Numbered from the stretch's first letter, positions 12,015 through 22,400 are shown. The stretch: 64,000 bases of DNA from Ceratothoa steindachneri (GCA_963969495.1 OZ018331.1:148744321-148808320), one strand, 5' to 3'. Numbers and translations are program-made. Notes: a model not told the origin generated them from the letters alone.

Positions 12015-12310
12015 ACAAAGTTAATCCACTTTGTTTCTTTCATACCACACTTTTTCCAAGAATTCTTTAACAGTACTAATCATCTCATCTGTTGTCCTAG
12101 TAGCAGGGTCATCCATTCCTTTCCAGTTTTTTCAATCACCTCATGTATTTTACAGCCACATTCAGTCAGGATAACGCGCATCATCTCCATTCTATCTCTA
12201 TCATACTTCTCACATCCCCGTGTTACATGTCCACAATCTCATCATCACCTAATCCACACATCTGACATACCTTATTTTGAGTTGCAGACCATCTATAGTT
12301 TCTTGCATTC
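12015..12310 (-). pseudogene. LINE ORF2 C-terminal region, copy 3 of 3
   Basis: The reverse complement from 12310 reads RNYRWSATQNKVCQMCG, then LGDDEIV, then a shifted HVTRGCEKYDRDR and ILTECGCKIHEVIEKTGKEW. It shows the same C-x2-C then H-x3-4-C layout as the two copies just to the left on the map. Only about 300 bp remain. It ends next to the putative Gypsy LTR. Confidence 0.45.
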
Positions 12311-12319
12311 ACCTAGTAT

Positions 12320-13790
12320 TGAAGTATTGACAAGACTATAGTAAATCGCAATAATAGATCACTTTATTACATCCCTCTACCCTTAGTTAGAACATAGAAC
12401 AAAACTTATAGATTTAGCCTTGTAGAGGAATTACAACATAAAGCCTCCCGGAGGGCCAGGCGGACGTATACATTAAAGTCCACCCCCCTGCAGAGAAAGC
12501 AAGAGAATCAAGCCACATGTGGAGGAAGGTTAGCTGGCGAATAACCATCTAAGTGCCTACCCTGTTTGATCTTCCCGCCGCATAGGTAGTTGGAGTGAGC
12601 CGCTATGCTAAGGTGACCACTAAAGGCCCTTAAACAGCGCTCAAAAGATCCAATTACCTACGAGATCTGTAGGCCCGTGGTTAAATCGTCAAAAAGCGGT
12701 GCCAGTCAAAAGGAACACCAAGGATGGTGACGGTTGGTGGTGTCTCTAAATTAACAAGCCGACTTGGGCACCATGGTGCCACCCTCCTCACCCCTCTGCA
12801 GCCTCACCCCTCGCTCTCCCCGCTGCAGCCTCACCCCTTCCCCCTTGGATGGGGCGGTCACCAGCCTATAAATAAGCCCCTGAAGGAAAGAGAAATGATT
12901 ATTATTCGAGGAGAGACGATAAAGGATCAGTTCAAGAAGATCGATCCTTCCCCCATTATCGAATTAACTTAAAACGTCACATTTTGTAGCAGTACCAGAC
13001 CGAACCATCCTGTACAGACTTAGAAGTTTGACTGGATTACCATTCCTAGTGTCAAACCAAGAAGGATTATTTCGGTGCCGGCCCGAAGCCTCCTGCACAG
13101 GCTTAGTAAAAAGCTTAGCAGGACCAATATTCCTTGTGCCAAACAGGAATTTCGCAAGTAAGATAATAGAAGAACCAGTCACCCTCGAGTGACTCTCAAA
13201 TTGCGATCTTAAGACCGAAGAATTAGACATCGGATTCCCTTACCTCCATCTCATCTTGAGGAAAATCTACCAGCAGCCGCTCCAACGCACCGAAGCGCAA
13301 GAAAAGCCATCTAGTGACATATGGCAACCCCTGATCCTTTCTGTCATGTAAATTAGAAAGACTATTTATATTCGTATTGCGTTAGTATGAGTTTATTAGG
13401 GTACTCAAATTAACTGAAGTAGAAACAATTGTGCGTGAACCCCGTCATATTTACTAGTAGAAGAGTGAAATTTAATTTGATGTTTAATGCTAATCTAAAA
13501 GGGTCACTATAAAATAACTAAATCGGCAATTGGTTTGTTTACGTGGGGCTTACTAATTTTGATTTGGTCAAGAATAGATTCTGTAATAGACCCAGTTTTA
13601 AGTATGGTTAACATCGTTAAACTTATTAGGTCAATATAAAAATTTCTACTGGTTTTTTTTTTTTAGTTAATTGTTAAATTTAAAATATATGTTTATTTGG
13701 GGATAATTCTGGTGTTTCAATGGATCCTTTACATGTTTAACATGCTCTCTTTCCTTAAAACAGATTAAACGCTGTGACACTCTCAACAAA
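12320..13790 (-). mobile_element. Putative 3' LTR of the minus-strand Gypsy element
   Basis: On the minus strand the segment begins TGTTGAGAGTGTCACAG at 13788, just downstream of the pol end, and ends near 12320. Inside it are, in LTR order, an ~85-bp imperfect direct repeat (13000-13170), a TTATTTATAG TATA-like box (about 12862-12873) and an AATAAA signal (12363-12368). No polypurine tract is obvious before 13788 and the 5' LTR is missing, so the boundaries are inferred. Confidence 0.35.
13000..13175. repeat. Imperfect ~85-bp direct repeat in putative LTR U3
   Basis: Two neighbouring units share the order CAG(A/G)CTTAG, a middle CC(A)ATTCCT(A/T)GTG block, CAAAC and TATTTCG/ATTTCG. Enhancer-like direct repeats upstream of the TATA box are common in LTR U3 regions. 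The match is loose, with several indels. Confidence 0.5.
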
Positions 13791-13856
13791 AACGTAATTA
13801 AAAAGTCCACTTAGCCAATATTGAAGTATTGTTGTCTTGCATAAGCAATAGGGTGG

Positions 13857-14820
13857 TCAGATGGGCTCTTCCTTAAAACAACAAATACAATACGATTTTA
13901 CGACAAGCCTATCTACAGGTTTCTTCACTCTAGAAGACCTGCCCACATTAGCTGAAGGAGAACCAATAACCTGCAGTGAAGAGTCTATCACAAGAGAGAC
14001 AAGAGTAGGAGGCAAAATAGGATGAACGGGAGAAGTAAGAGAAACAAGTTGTAATACAGGAGCTTCTATAACAGGAGCCCTTGTGGTTTTAGGAATAACC
14101 TGATCTTGGTGCCTTTTTACATCTCCTGTGGGTACACTACACCTATAAGATAAAGGACCAGTCTGCTCCTGTACCTCATCAGCTATCCACTTAGAACCAC
14201 CAAGAGTATAATTCCTGATCATCACTGAAGATGATGGTGGCAGGGAGAAGTTTCTAGTAGACTTAAAATGGTTAGCTTTGACATTCCTGCCTATGGGCCA
14301 CTCTAGCAAATAGTGGTTCTGTAGGCCACAACAACTCTAATCTAGACCTCAAGCATGGACTAAACATCAACTCAGCTGGGGAAACTCCAGTAGTAGAGTG
14401 TGGTGTCAGTCGATAGTTAAATACGAACCTATCTATAGTTGTCCTAAGAGGCTCGGAAGATGTACAGAGAGCTTTCTTGAAGGTCTGAACCATCTTCTCA
14501 ACTAAACCATTAGTCGAATGTTTATATACTGCTGTAGTAATGTGATGAATAGCACAACTTGTGACAAATTCCTTAAGCTCAGCAAAGTAAAACAAGGACC
14601 ATAGTCAGAAACAAGTGAAACTGGCAAACCTAACTAAGCAAGAGAATGTCTAAGAAACTTAATTATTTCTCTAGCAGTTGGACCTGATGTAGAGTAAACA
14701 TCAAGCCATTTAGAGTGAGCATCCACTATGATGAGAAAATGCTTCCCATCTACTGGCCCAGCATAATCAACATGCAACCTGTGCTATGGCGACTGTGGCC
14801 ACTCCCAAGGACGTAATTCC
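13857..14820 (-). pseudogene. Gypsy integrase: catalytic core and C-terminal GPF/Y-like domain
   Basis: The integrase joins element cDNA to host DNA. The core starts near 14770: VDAHSKW supplies the first catalytic Asp, VSDYGPCF (about 14610) the second, and HSTNGLVEKM (about 14500) the Glu, so the D,D,E triad is still visible. The C-terminal part (14309-13857) has RNYTLGGSKWIADEV, TGPLSY and KRHQDQV, the usual RxYxxGxKW and GPxxY layout of Gypsy integrases without a chromodomain. A stop sits in the core near 14632 and frames change near 14595 and 14300. It follows RNase H directly, in the pol order expected for Ty3/Gypsy. The element looks like an invertebrate Mag-type Gypsy, by inference. 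Confidence 0.85.
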
Positions 14821-14845
14821 ACCTTAGGAGGTATAGCGTGTAGAG

Positions 14846-16442
14846 CTAAGTACTGGGGACACAACCTACATAGTTCTTTGAGGTCCTTGTCCAAATTAAG
14901 CTACCAAAAGTAACCTTTAATTCTTTCATGCGAGAAACACCCACATGATTAGCATGTAGTTCATGCAATAGAGCATTCCTTAATTTAGGAGAAATAACTA
15001 CTCTATAGCCCCACAGGGCTTTACCCGACTGAATGGATAACTCATCCCTCCTCCGAATATAAGGAGCAAGGCCAAGATCCCCCATAGTTGAGGCTGGCCA
15101 CCCAATCTCACAGAACTTGTGTACTTTAGAAAGAACAGGATTTGCATGTATGCAATTCCTGACAGCGACACTAGTGACTGGTAAAAAGTCTAGAAAATTC
15201 ACCAGCATAGTCCAGTCAACTGGAACTGAAGTATTGTTAGTCATGTTCATACTAGGAAGAGCTAGACGGCTTAGAGCATCGCCCATACCTAATAAGGTTC
15301 CAGAACGATGAATAAGAGTGAAATTATAAGCCTGCAGAAGAAGAGCCCAATGCTGTATTCTACCAGAAGCCCTAGGAGGGATACATTTAGAAGAAAAAAA
15401 TAAACCAAGAAGAGGTTTATGATCTGTCACCAATGTAAAATTGTGCTGACCCCACAAATTAGAAATGGAATTTCCTTACAGCAAAAACCATTGCCAAAGC
15501 TTCCTTTTCCAACTGAGAATAATTACGTTCTATAGCTGATAGAGTGCCAGAAACAAAGTGAACAGGCCGCTCTATACCATCTATCAGGTGGCATAGAACA
15601 GCTCCGATTCCATAAGCACGGCTGTCTGCAACCACTTCAATAGATTTCTGTGGGTCAAAATGCACTAGCACTTTAGAAGATAGAAGCTGCTTGGAGGTAA
15701 CAAAAGCAGTTGTTTGTGCTTTTTCCCAAGACCAAGGTACACCAGCTCTTAATAAGCTGTTAAGAGGTTCCAGGATAGAAGCTGCCTTAGGAATGAACCT
15801 CCTATAAAAGTTAAGCAAACCTAAGTATGACTTTAGCTGAGTCACATTAGTAGGAATAGGAGCATCTGCAATAACTTGAACTTTGTCAGAAAGGGGGGTG
15901 AATACCCTGAGCATCAATACGATAACTCAGGAAAGACACAGTAGGAACACCAATAGCACACTTCTTCAAACAAAGCTTCAATCCAGCAGTTTTGAGTATC
16001 TTTAGTAGCGATCTAAGTCTCTGATCATGCTCATGTTTAGATGAACCACATGAGCACACCTGTAAGATCCCTTAATAAATCTTCCATTGCTTGTTGAAAA
16101 ATATCAGGTGTGGGGGAAACTCCAAAAGATAACCTATGATATTTAAATAACCCACGGTGTGTGTTAATCACTGTATATTGTTGCGATGCATCATCAAGGC
16201 ATAATTGGGCATATGCCTGAGATATCTAGTTTAGTAAATAGCTTACCACCCAAGAGACTGCTAAACAGATCTTCAATCTTAGGAATGGGGTAGGTATCCA
16301 GCCTAGCGGCTCTATTTACTGTAAGCCGATAGTCTCCACAAATCCTGATTGATCCATTTGCCTTCAATACGGGTACTACTGGAGCAGCCCAGGCAGAATG
16401 CGGTATAGGGGAAATTATACCTTCTTCTACCAATCTATCCAA
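14846..16442 (-). pseudogene. Gypsy reverse transcriptase, RNase H and integrase zinc domain
   Basis: RT begins at 16442 (LVEEGIISPI, SAWAAPVVPVLK, IRICGDYR) with a LFTKLDIS block near 16210. It continues to FGVSPTPDIFQQAMEDLL (about 16110). The segment that should hold the YxDD catalytic aspartates is deleted near 16045, where the frame also shifts, so the enzyme is dead. The connection region (15917-15740, LKSYLGLLNFYRRFIPKA) leads to RNase H: VVADSRAYGIGAVL, YSQLEKEALAMVFAVRKFHF, FTLVTDHKPLLGLF and GDALSRL. The integrase N-terminal zinc region follows (HELHANHVG ... CVPS) and is degraded. The active-site loss plus a stop or shift near 15458 show long decay. Confidence 0.9.
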
Positions 16443-16599
16443 TTCTCTTTCTACTTTAACTCTTAGTGTATAGGGAACTGTCCTGGCTTTACAGAATTTA
16501 GGAGGGATATTTGGATCTACCTCAATAAGGAATGTTTTACCTTTAAGGCAACCCAGACCAGGAGAAAATAAATCTGGGAATTATTTTACTAGATCAGCT

Positions 16600-16980
16600 T
16601 CAGTATATGATACACTTTATATCTGAGAGCTTCCGATTATTTAGATGAAGGGAATTAATTAAATCTCTTCCTAAAAGACATGGGCCTGATGCTTCAACAA
16701 CAATAGTTGCTTGACAAGAATTAGCAGAATCAAGTCTAGCACAGACAGAAATTTCACCTGCTACTTTGAGGGGAACACCACCATAAGTCTTAAGGTTTAT
16801 AGAAAAAGGATGAAGAACAGGTCTGTCACTTTCAATAGGCCATAGATTAGAAAAAGTGTCCTCAGAAAAAAGGGAACATACAGCACCTGTATCTAATTCC
16901 ATAGTTACACAGACATTATTTAGAAATAATGTGACATTAAGAGGATTACCTTTAGTAGGAGTAACATTAAAAACAGTCAT
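16600..16980 (-). pseudogene. Gypsy aspartic protease (retropepsin)
   Basis: A 126-residue open segment contains ELDTGAVCSLFSE, the D-T-G-A active-site loop, and near the end GPCLLGRDLI, matching the I-L-G-x-D flap-to-end motif of retropepsins. It would cleave the Gag-Pol precursor. It sits between the nucleocapsid knuckles (17068-17286) and RT (16442), as expected. The protease is open by itself, but the frames on both sides are broken, so it counts as part of a dead element. Confidence 0.85.
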
Positions 16981-17067
16981 AGCTAGAATCTACCTCAGTG
17001 ACTTTAGCCTTGTCCAGTTTATGAACACAATCATTCCCTTTAAATTTTTGTTTGGTCCTACCAAAAT

Positions 17068-17300
17068 TTACGCTTTGCACATAGGTTTAATATGCCCCTT
17101 CTGATTACAAGCAAACCAAGTAGAATCCTTGAATGGGCACTCCCATTTCAAGTGTAATTTACCACAATCAGAACAAGGTGTCTTAGGTTTTAAGGTAGCA
17201 TCTGCCACCACAGCTTTAGGCTGAGTAGGCTTATGCTTGAAGGTAGGGCTCTGTTTATGCAGTTTGTTTATAGCAGAGTGTCCCATAACTTGAAAAATAG
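17068..17300 (-). pseudogene. Gypsy Gag C-terminal part (nucleocapsid zinc knuckles)
   Basis: The segment has two knuckles. The first, CSDCGKLHLKWEC, is a clean C-x2-C-x3-H-x4-C. The second, FACNQKGHIKPMC, has lost its first cysteine (a Trp stands two residues before the Phe-Ala-Cys), so it would bind zinc poorly. The upstream half of Gag is not adjacent: it is found at 19248-19575, on the far side of two CR1 insertions. The break lies right before the GHSAINKLHKQ stretch. This shows the Gypsy element was present before the CR1 copies arrived. Confidence 0.85.
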
Positions 17301-18232
17301 GAAACAGAGAGTTGTACTGAATGGAGTGAGGTCAGAGTGGAGGAATGTTATTAGTGGCGTACCTCAGGGATCAGTTTTAGGCCCTTATTATTTATAATCG
17401 ATGTAAATGATCTTGGGCAGGGTGTAAATAGCAAAGTGTCAATTTTTGCTAATGGCACTAAATTGGCAGCTGTAGTCAAAGAGGTTGCGGATAGCTTTAA
17501 AGTGCAAGGTGACTTAAATAAGTTGGCGCTTGTTAGGCCGCACCTAGACTATGCAGTACAATTTTGGTCACCATATTATAGGAAGGATATTGATTTGCTT
17601 GAGTCTGTGCAGAGAAGGATGACAAAGATGATTGGTGGGCTAAGGAACTTACCTTATGGTGAAAGGCTCAGAAAACTAAATCTACATACATTGGAAAGGA
17701 GAAGAGTCAGAGGGGAATTGATTGAAGTCTTCAAATGGGTAAAAGGATATAATAAAGGGGATCTGGGTAAGGTTCTTATACTTAGTGAACATGACAGGAC
17801 ACGTAGCAATGGGTTTAAGCTTGATAAGTATAGGTTTAGGAAGGAGAATGGGAGGAATTGGTTTACAAATCGTGTGGTAGATGAATGGAATACGCTCACT
17901 AGACATGTGATAGAAGCCTCCTCTCTGGGTAGTTTTAAGAATAGATTAGATAAATATATGGATGAAGCTGCTAGATGGGATTAACTTTTTTTATGTACAT
18001 ATGTATATATTTTTCTAAGGAGTGGGGAGATTATATTTTGCGGTTGCATGAATGGACATAATCCTCTGGATGCATTTTATGTATATTAGATCTGACAAAC
18101 TCCTGTAAAGGATGACAATGTTGATGACTTTTCTCTGGTAAGAAATCTTTTGTGTGTTGACTGGAACATGAGCTGCCAAGTGTAGGCCATGAATGGTCTT
18201 TTGCAGTCTCCTTCTTTTCTTATGTTCTTATG
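17300..18232 (+). pseudogene. CR1-like LINE, subfamily B, 5'-truncated with internal RT deletion
   Basis: This copy starts inside RT (GVPQGSVLG equivalent near 17355, a damaged FANGTK in place of FADDTK near 17440). At about 17527 an in-frame internal deletion joins DLNKL directly to the thumb/C-terminal part ALVRPHLDYAVQFWSPYYRKD. ORF 17436-17984 (182 aa) runs through this join to its natural end (DEAARWD). Conserved C-terminal blocks are QRRMTKMIGGLR, RRRVRGELIEVFKW and FTNRVVDEWN. The 3' UTR ends in TTCTTATGTTCTTATG (18217-18232), two copies of an 8-bp unit of the type that ends CR1 elements. The catalytic box is lost. It lies inside Gypsy gag, directly followed by a second CR1 copy. Confidence 0.82.
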
Positions 18233-19312
18233 CTCAGAAGTGGCAGATGACTTTTAACCTTAATAAATACAAAGTTATTAACATGGGGAGAGATAATATG
18301 CAAAGTTATTAACATGGGGAGAGATAATATGCAAAGTTATTAACATGGGGAGAGATAATAGGGAATTTAGCTATGAGATGGATGGGTATTGGCTTAATTC
18401 AGTTGAAGATGAGAAGGACTTAGGAGTAGTAGTAGATAGTCACTGAAATTTTCAAAGCAGTGTATTGAGCAAAAAATAGAGCAAATAGCGTGTTAGGTTA
18501 CATTAAAAGAAATGTTAGCTACAAGAGTATGGAGGTCATCCTTAAACTATACAACTCTTATGTCAGGCCACATTTAGAGTACTCTATACTGGCATGGTCA
18601 CCACATTTTAGACATGATATAAACTTATTAGAGTCAGTACAAAGGAGGGCAACCAAAATAATACCATGCCTGAAGCACCTTGAATATGAAGATAGACTGA
18701 GGGTATTAAATATGTTTTCATTTGAAAGAAGGTGTGTGAGGGGAGATATGATTGAGCTTTTTAAAATCTTTTCTGGGATGAATAAATTGGATTTCAGCAA
18801 GTTATTTGAGTTAGAAGGTAGTAATAGAACTAGAGGCCACCACTTGAAGATTAAAAAACAGAGGTGCAGACTGGATGAAAGAAAATATTTGTTCATTAAC
18901 AGAGTGGTGGATTATTGGAATAGTTTGCCACCTGAGATTGTAGACAAACCAAACTTGAATGTTTTCAAGAGCAGATTGGATGATTATATGGGGATGGAGG
19001 GTTAACTTCTTACTTTTTGGTATGGGGATATGTTTCTTGACTCATTCCTGTGGATGCAGTTTCTTTTTATAGTATATTTTGGGGGACTTTGATTTTGTTT
19101 TTGACAGACTCCTATGGAGGCTTTAAATTATATATTGTAGAAGCATGGTTGGACATAATCCTATGGATTGTTAAATTGTATATTGTAGATGCATGATCTG
19201 ACAAAATCCTATGGATGCATTATGTGGGTGGGATTTGATGGATACGGATGACCTTTGATAGGCCCTTGTGGCTTTTGTCATCCGTGAAATTATGTTATGT
19301 TATGTTATGTTG
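18233..19312 (+). pseudogene. CR1-like LINE, subfamily A, 5'-truncated, inserted in Gypsy gag
   Basis: The copy begins after the RT catalytic box (WQMTFNLNKYKVINMG equivalent near 18245) and belongs with the copies at 1-3605 and 22796-24794. ORF 18490-19005 covers the C-terminal part: LYNSYVRPHLEYSILAWSP, RHDINLLESVQRRATKI, RRCVRGDMIELFKIF and FINRVVDYWNSLP. A 31-bp triplication (18271-18363) breaks the upstream frame. The 3' UTR ends with TTTGATAGGCCCTTGTGGC and then (ATGTT)n at about 19292-19312, after which Gypsy gag resumes. It is a dead 5'-truncated insertion. Confidence 0.85.
18271..18363. repeat. Three tandem 31-bp units in CR1 RT
   Basis: The unit AAAGTTATTAACATGGGGAG plus 11 further bases starts at 18271, 18302 and 18333 with no visible differences. 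Because 62 extra bases are not a multiple of three, it shifts the RT frame. Other CR1-A copies have one unit. Confidence 0.9.
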
Positions 19313-19575
19313 TGCATCTCTGAAAGCTGCTTCTCTAGCACTAGCTATTTCTACAGCTTTACTAAAAGTTAAGTCTGATTCAGCCATCAAAATGTACTGT
19401 GTAGACTCATCAAATAGACTCCATCACAAATCTGTCACTTAACATATCTGTTAGATGGTCACCAAACTTACATGTGTAAGCTAGTGCTTTAATTCCAGCA
19501 ACAAAATTAAGGATAGTTTTACCAGATTTTTGATTCCTAGAATAGAACTTAAATTGGTAAAGTTGAAGACGAGGT
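19248..19575 (-). pseudogene. Gypsy Gag capsid-region fragment, separated from the rest by CR1 insertions
   Basis: The reverse complement reads RLQLYQFKFYSRNQKSG, FVAGIKALAYTCKFGDHL and DMLSDRFVM, a typical Gypsy Gag capsid segment (YSRxQxxGES.xDFVAxLKxLAxxCxFG). After a one-base shift near 19410 it continues ILMAESDLTFSKAVEIASAREAAFRDA to about 19313. There the CR1-A 3' tail starts, and Gag resumes at 17300 with GHSAINKLHKQ. So this is the same element as 13857-17300. Its 5' side is cut near 19575, where Merlin-derived sequence begins. Confidence 0.85.
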
Positions 19576-19744
19576 GCTCCAAGCGGTTTGCCTTTTTCCC
19601 CCCGACCCCAAAGGGATGGAAGTCTGTGTGTTTTTGTTTTGTTCAAGGCGCGTAATAATATTTTGTTTACGTCACATTTAAAATCAGATGGCGCCATTTT
19701 TGTTTGAAATTCTGACTTAGAGAAAAGTAAAAGCCAAAAAAATG

Positions 19745-20520
19745 CAAAATAAAAAAAACAACTCCAAAAAAGAATGTTACTTACCTTATTCTGGGAGGTC
19801 CACAAAATTCTTGGAATGGTCGATGGGGTTCTGTGCTGGTAACCTTCTAACTCCAAGCCTGAGTAAGCGGGCCAGCAATCAGAAATAATAAGAGTTCCCA
19901 GCAAAATCCACTTTTTAATAACCTCCAGAAGTGTTTCTTTTGTTCGATCTGGAATAGCAACCATAAAAACTTTTGCTTTCCCTTTCAAACTCACTGAAAA
20001 CCCCCAAACCACTCTTCCCTTATTATGTTTATGTTTCCCAAACTTTGCCTCATCAATTTGCACTACTTTATCGACCCCGCCTAATTGTTTAAAAATTTTT
20101 TTGCAATAGTCAATTATGCTACCTCCCTACATAAACTAAATCAGTCAACCAAATTTTTTTCAGGAAATACCAACCTGCTCTGAGATGAGTTCCAAAGTAT
20201 TTTGGTTTCCCACAAACCAATAAATGATCTGAAGGATCGTTTCTATAGGGAGCCGAGCCTTTGAAAAAAATATTCCATTGAGTGCAGATCGGAAAAAAAA
20301 TGTTTCTTTTTTTTTACACTTAAATGTTAAATCACTTTGTATTTCTAGGAGCTTAGCACAATGTTTACAAGAGATTGTTAATGGGATTAAATTATGCTTG
20401 CCTAAAAATTTAATAACTTTCTCACAGTCACTAATTAATGATCCAAGGGATAAACAATTGATCGGACCTACTTCATATGGCTTTCCATAATTCAAACTGC
20501 TTGAAATTAACAATTGTTTT
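19745..20520 (-). pseudogene. Merlin transposase (ISXO2/IS1595-like DDE domain)
   Basis: Merlin transposases move short TIR elements by a DDE mechanism related to bacterial IS1016/IS1595. The N-terminal half (20513-20160) has a zinc-ribbon-like CKHCAKLLEIQSDLTFKC and the FFSKARLPIETILQIIYWF block. After a shift near 20150 the catalytic half (20063-19800) shows QIDEAKFGKHKH (first Asp), VAIPDRTKETLLEVIKKWIL and IISDCWPAYSGLELEGY (second Asp). NHS-type residues and NFVDLPE follow in another frame, and then AAG|GTAAGT, a possible splice donor. The distal catalytic Glu part is missing. The open frame 20063-19410 runs on into Gypsy Gag. Order and motifs make the family call firm; end points are not seen. 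Confidence 0.82.
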
Positions 20521-20940
20521 CAAGAATAGGATTCTTGCCAAAAAACCAGTTGAAACAAAAAGATCCAATTATTAGTTTAAAATAGTAAGGAAAAGAAATG
20601 AAAATTACAGAATTTGGAAAAGAAAAGTTTTAAAAAATTAAACAAAAGAAAAGTATAAAAAAAATATAAACAAAAACTTTAGGAATTAATAGCATTATTC
20701 TTCGTTGATGGATGATGGCATTGAAAGTATGGCAAACCCCACAAACAAAAATAGTTCCGGTAAATATGTAGATTAGCGACTCTAACGATGCGACGTACTA
20801 TTTCGTCTGTGTTCCATAATGATTCACGTTTTTTGAGTACATTTAAGGGGATGGCTCATGTGGGGGTAAACACAATGGGGGGGACCAAACTACAATGATC
20901 CTGAGTTTCGTTAAATTGGGGGGGGGGAAGTCTGGGGGGT
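20521..20940. other. Unassigned sequence with a G-rich stretch
   Basis: AT-rich upstream part of the Merlin copy or flanking DNA. G runs occur at about 20877 and 20921. No gene seen. Confidence 0.3.
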
Positions 20941-21075
20941 AACCATAACTTAAATCGTGTGATTGGTACGCCCGAGTCTTCAAATAAAATCCCATGTTCA
21001 TGCATTCACTTTGTTCGGCTCATCAGAATCAGGTCTGTAATATTGAAATTGTAATATTTAGCTAAATATACAGAT
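20941..21075 (-). repeat. Repeat shared with 27985-28120, probably the 3' end of a CR1-like family
   Basis: Shared blocks include TAAATCGTG.GATTG, CGAGTCTTC/CGAGCGTCTT, CATTCACTTTG and TC.GAATCAGGTCTGTAA. Here it lies just 3' of the minus-strand LINE at 21248-22075, so it is most simply that family's 3' UTR. Confidence 0.5.
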
Positions 21076-21247
21076 ACAGAAGACTTCATGGAAGAGGCTT
21101 ACGCCTGTGACTCCGGATCTATATTATCAACTTGTGGCAGCGTGTGGTGGATTATCTTTGCCTTGTAATTGTACAGGCAACTGATTCCAGTTATTTATCA
21201 CCCTACATGGGAAAGCATACTTCTTTATATCCAGCCCTGACCTTGTC

Positions 21248-22075
21248 TTAAAAAGCTTGTGAATTTCCCCTGCTGATGTTTTCTTTTCGAAGTTTCAATA
21301 TGCCTTGACTACATTCCCCATCATATTTTCCAGTGAGTATCTTGTAGGTCTCTATTAAGTCTCCCTGTGCTGTTCTGTATGCATAATTAAGTCCTTTAAG
21401 TTCTGGCACCATCCTTGTAGCCCTTCGTTGCACGTTCTCCACCATCTCAATGTCTTTAACCAGGTGAGGACTCCATACCTGATTAGCATTCTCTACATGT
21501 GGTCTTACCAACGCTACAAACAAAGCTTTAAATATCGCTGCATCCAATGTAACAAAGGTCCTTCTGATTATTCCCACTAATTTGTTGGCTTTATTTACTT
21601 TTTCTGCCAGGTCATCTACACAACTCAATTTATCATTGATTATTACTCCCACATCCTTCTCAGAAGTAATCTTTTTCAGCTGCTTGTCCATTTGGTAGCC
21701 TTGATCTTCAATAGTCATTCTTCCTATTCTCATATAACTACACTTATCCGGATGAAAACTCAACAACCATTTTTCACTCCATGAGTATACATCCTGCACA
21801 TCTTGCTGCAGCTTTTGACAATCCTCTTGACCTTTTATGCATCTAAATATCTTTGTGTCATCTGCATACAGGTATACTTCGCTGTCATTTACTATACTAT
21901 CGGGGAGGTCATTGATAAACAAAACAAACAACAATGGTCCGAGAACAGTGCCCTGCGGCACTTTGGTGCCTGGTCTCATACCCACACATGCCATGTGGAA
22001 CCACTTTTCACACCGCTCACATGCCATGCCTCCACTCCTGCTCGTTACTCCATAATTGCTCATACTCATATTCAC
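21248..22075 (-). pseudogene. CR1-like LINE copy: PHD-like finger fused in frame to reverse transcriptase
   Basis: A 275-residue open frame begins with MACERCEKWFHMACVGM, the second half of a PHD-like zinc finger as found in LINE ORF1 proteins. It then passes directly into RT: VPQGTVLGPLLFVLFINDL, YLYADDTK with the catalytic DD intact, SFHPDKCSYMRIG, and C-terminal blocks ALVRPHVENANQVWSP, VENVQRRATRMVPEL and TAQGDLIETYKILTG. The join, near 21965, removes the rest of ORF1, the endonuclease and the first half of RT. The reading frame is open across the whole join. Closest relatives are CR1-like elements, but it is a different subfamily from the A and B copies. Whether it is expressed cannot be judged here. 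Confidence 0.78.
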
Positions 22076-22174
22076 CTTATTTTTCTACTCAATCCAAATT
22101 AGGAAAAAGAAAAAAATGATAACATGGTGTTCAATTTTCAGCAGGCTTCCAAAACACGTCTGTATCCTTGGTAG

Positions 22175-22400
22175 CTTTTATGAGGGGTACTGGATAAAGG
22201 ATAAAAGGTTAAATTCTCTTTCAAACAAAATCCAAACTTTTATCAAGAAACCTTTTTATGAGGGGTAGTTAATAAAGAAAAAAAAATTTATCAAACAAAA
22301 TCAAAACTTTTATCAAAAAATGTTTTTATAAGGGGTACCAAATAAAAGGAAAAACTGAAAGACAAAATCCAAACAAAATAGAAACTTTTATCAAAAACCT
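22175..22400. repeat. Three degenerate ~73-bp tandem units
   Basis: Units start near 22175, 22252 and 22322 with TTTTAT(G/A)AGGGGTA and end with CAAAATC.AAACTTTTATCAA. A-rich, non-coding. Confidence 0.75.

Noticed and set aside
12310..13830. CAATACTTCAATA at both 12310-12335 and 13813-13830 as target site duplication of the Gypsy LTR
   Set aside because: The two copies lie at both ends of one LTR-like unit rather than outside the whole element, and they differ after 13 bp.
19248..19442. Plus-strand ORF at the CR1-A tail and gag junction
   Set aside because: Spans the 3' tail into antisense gag; not a gene.
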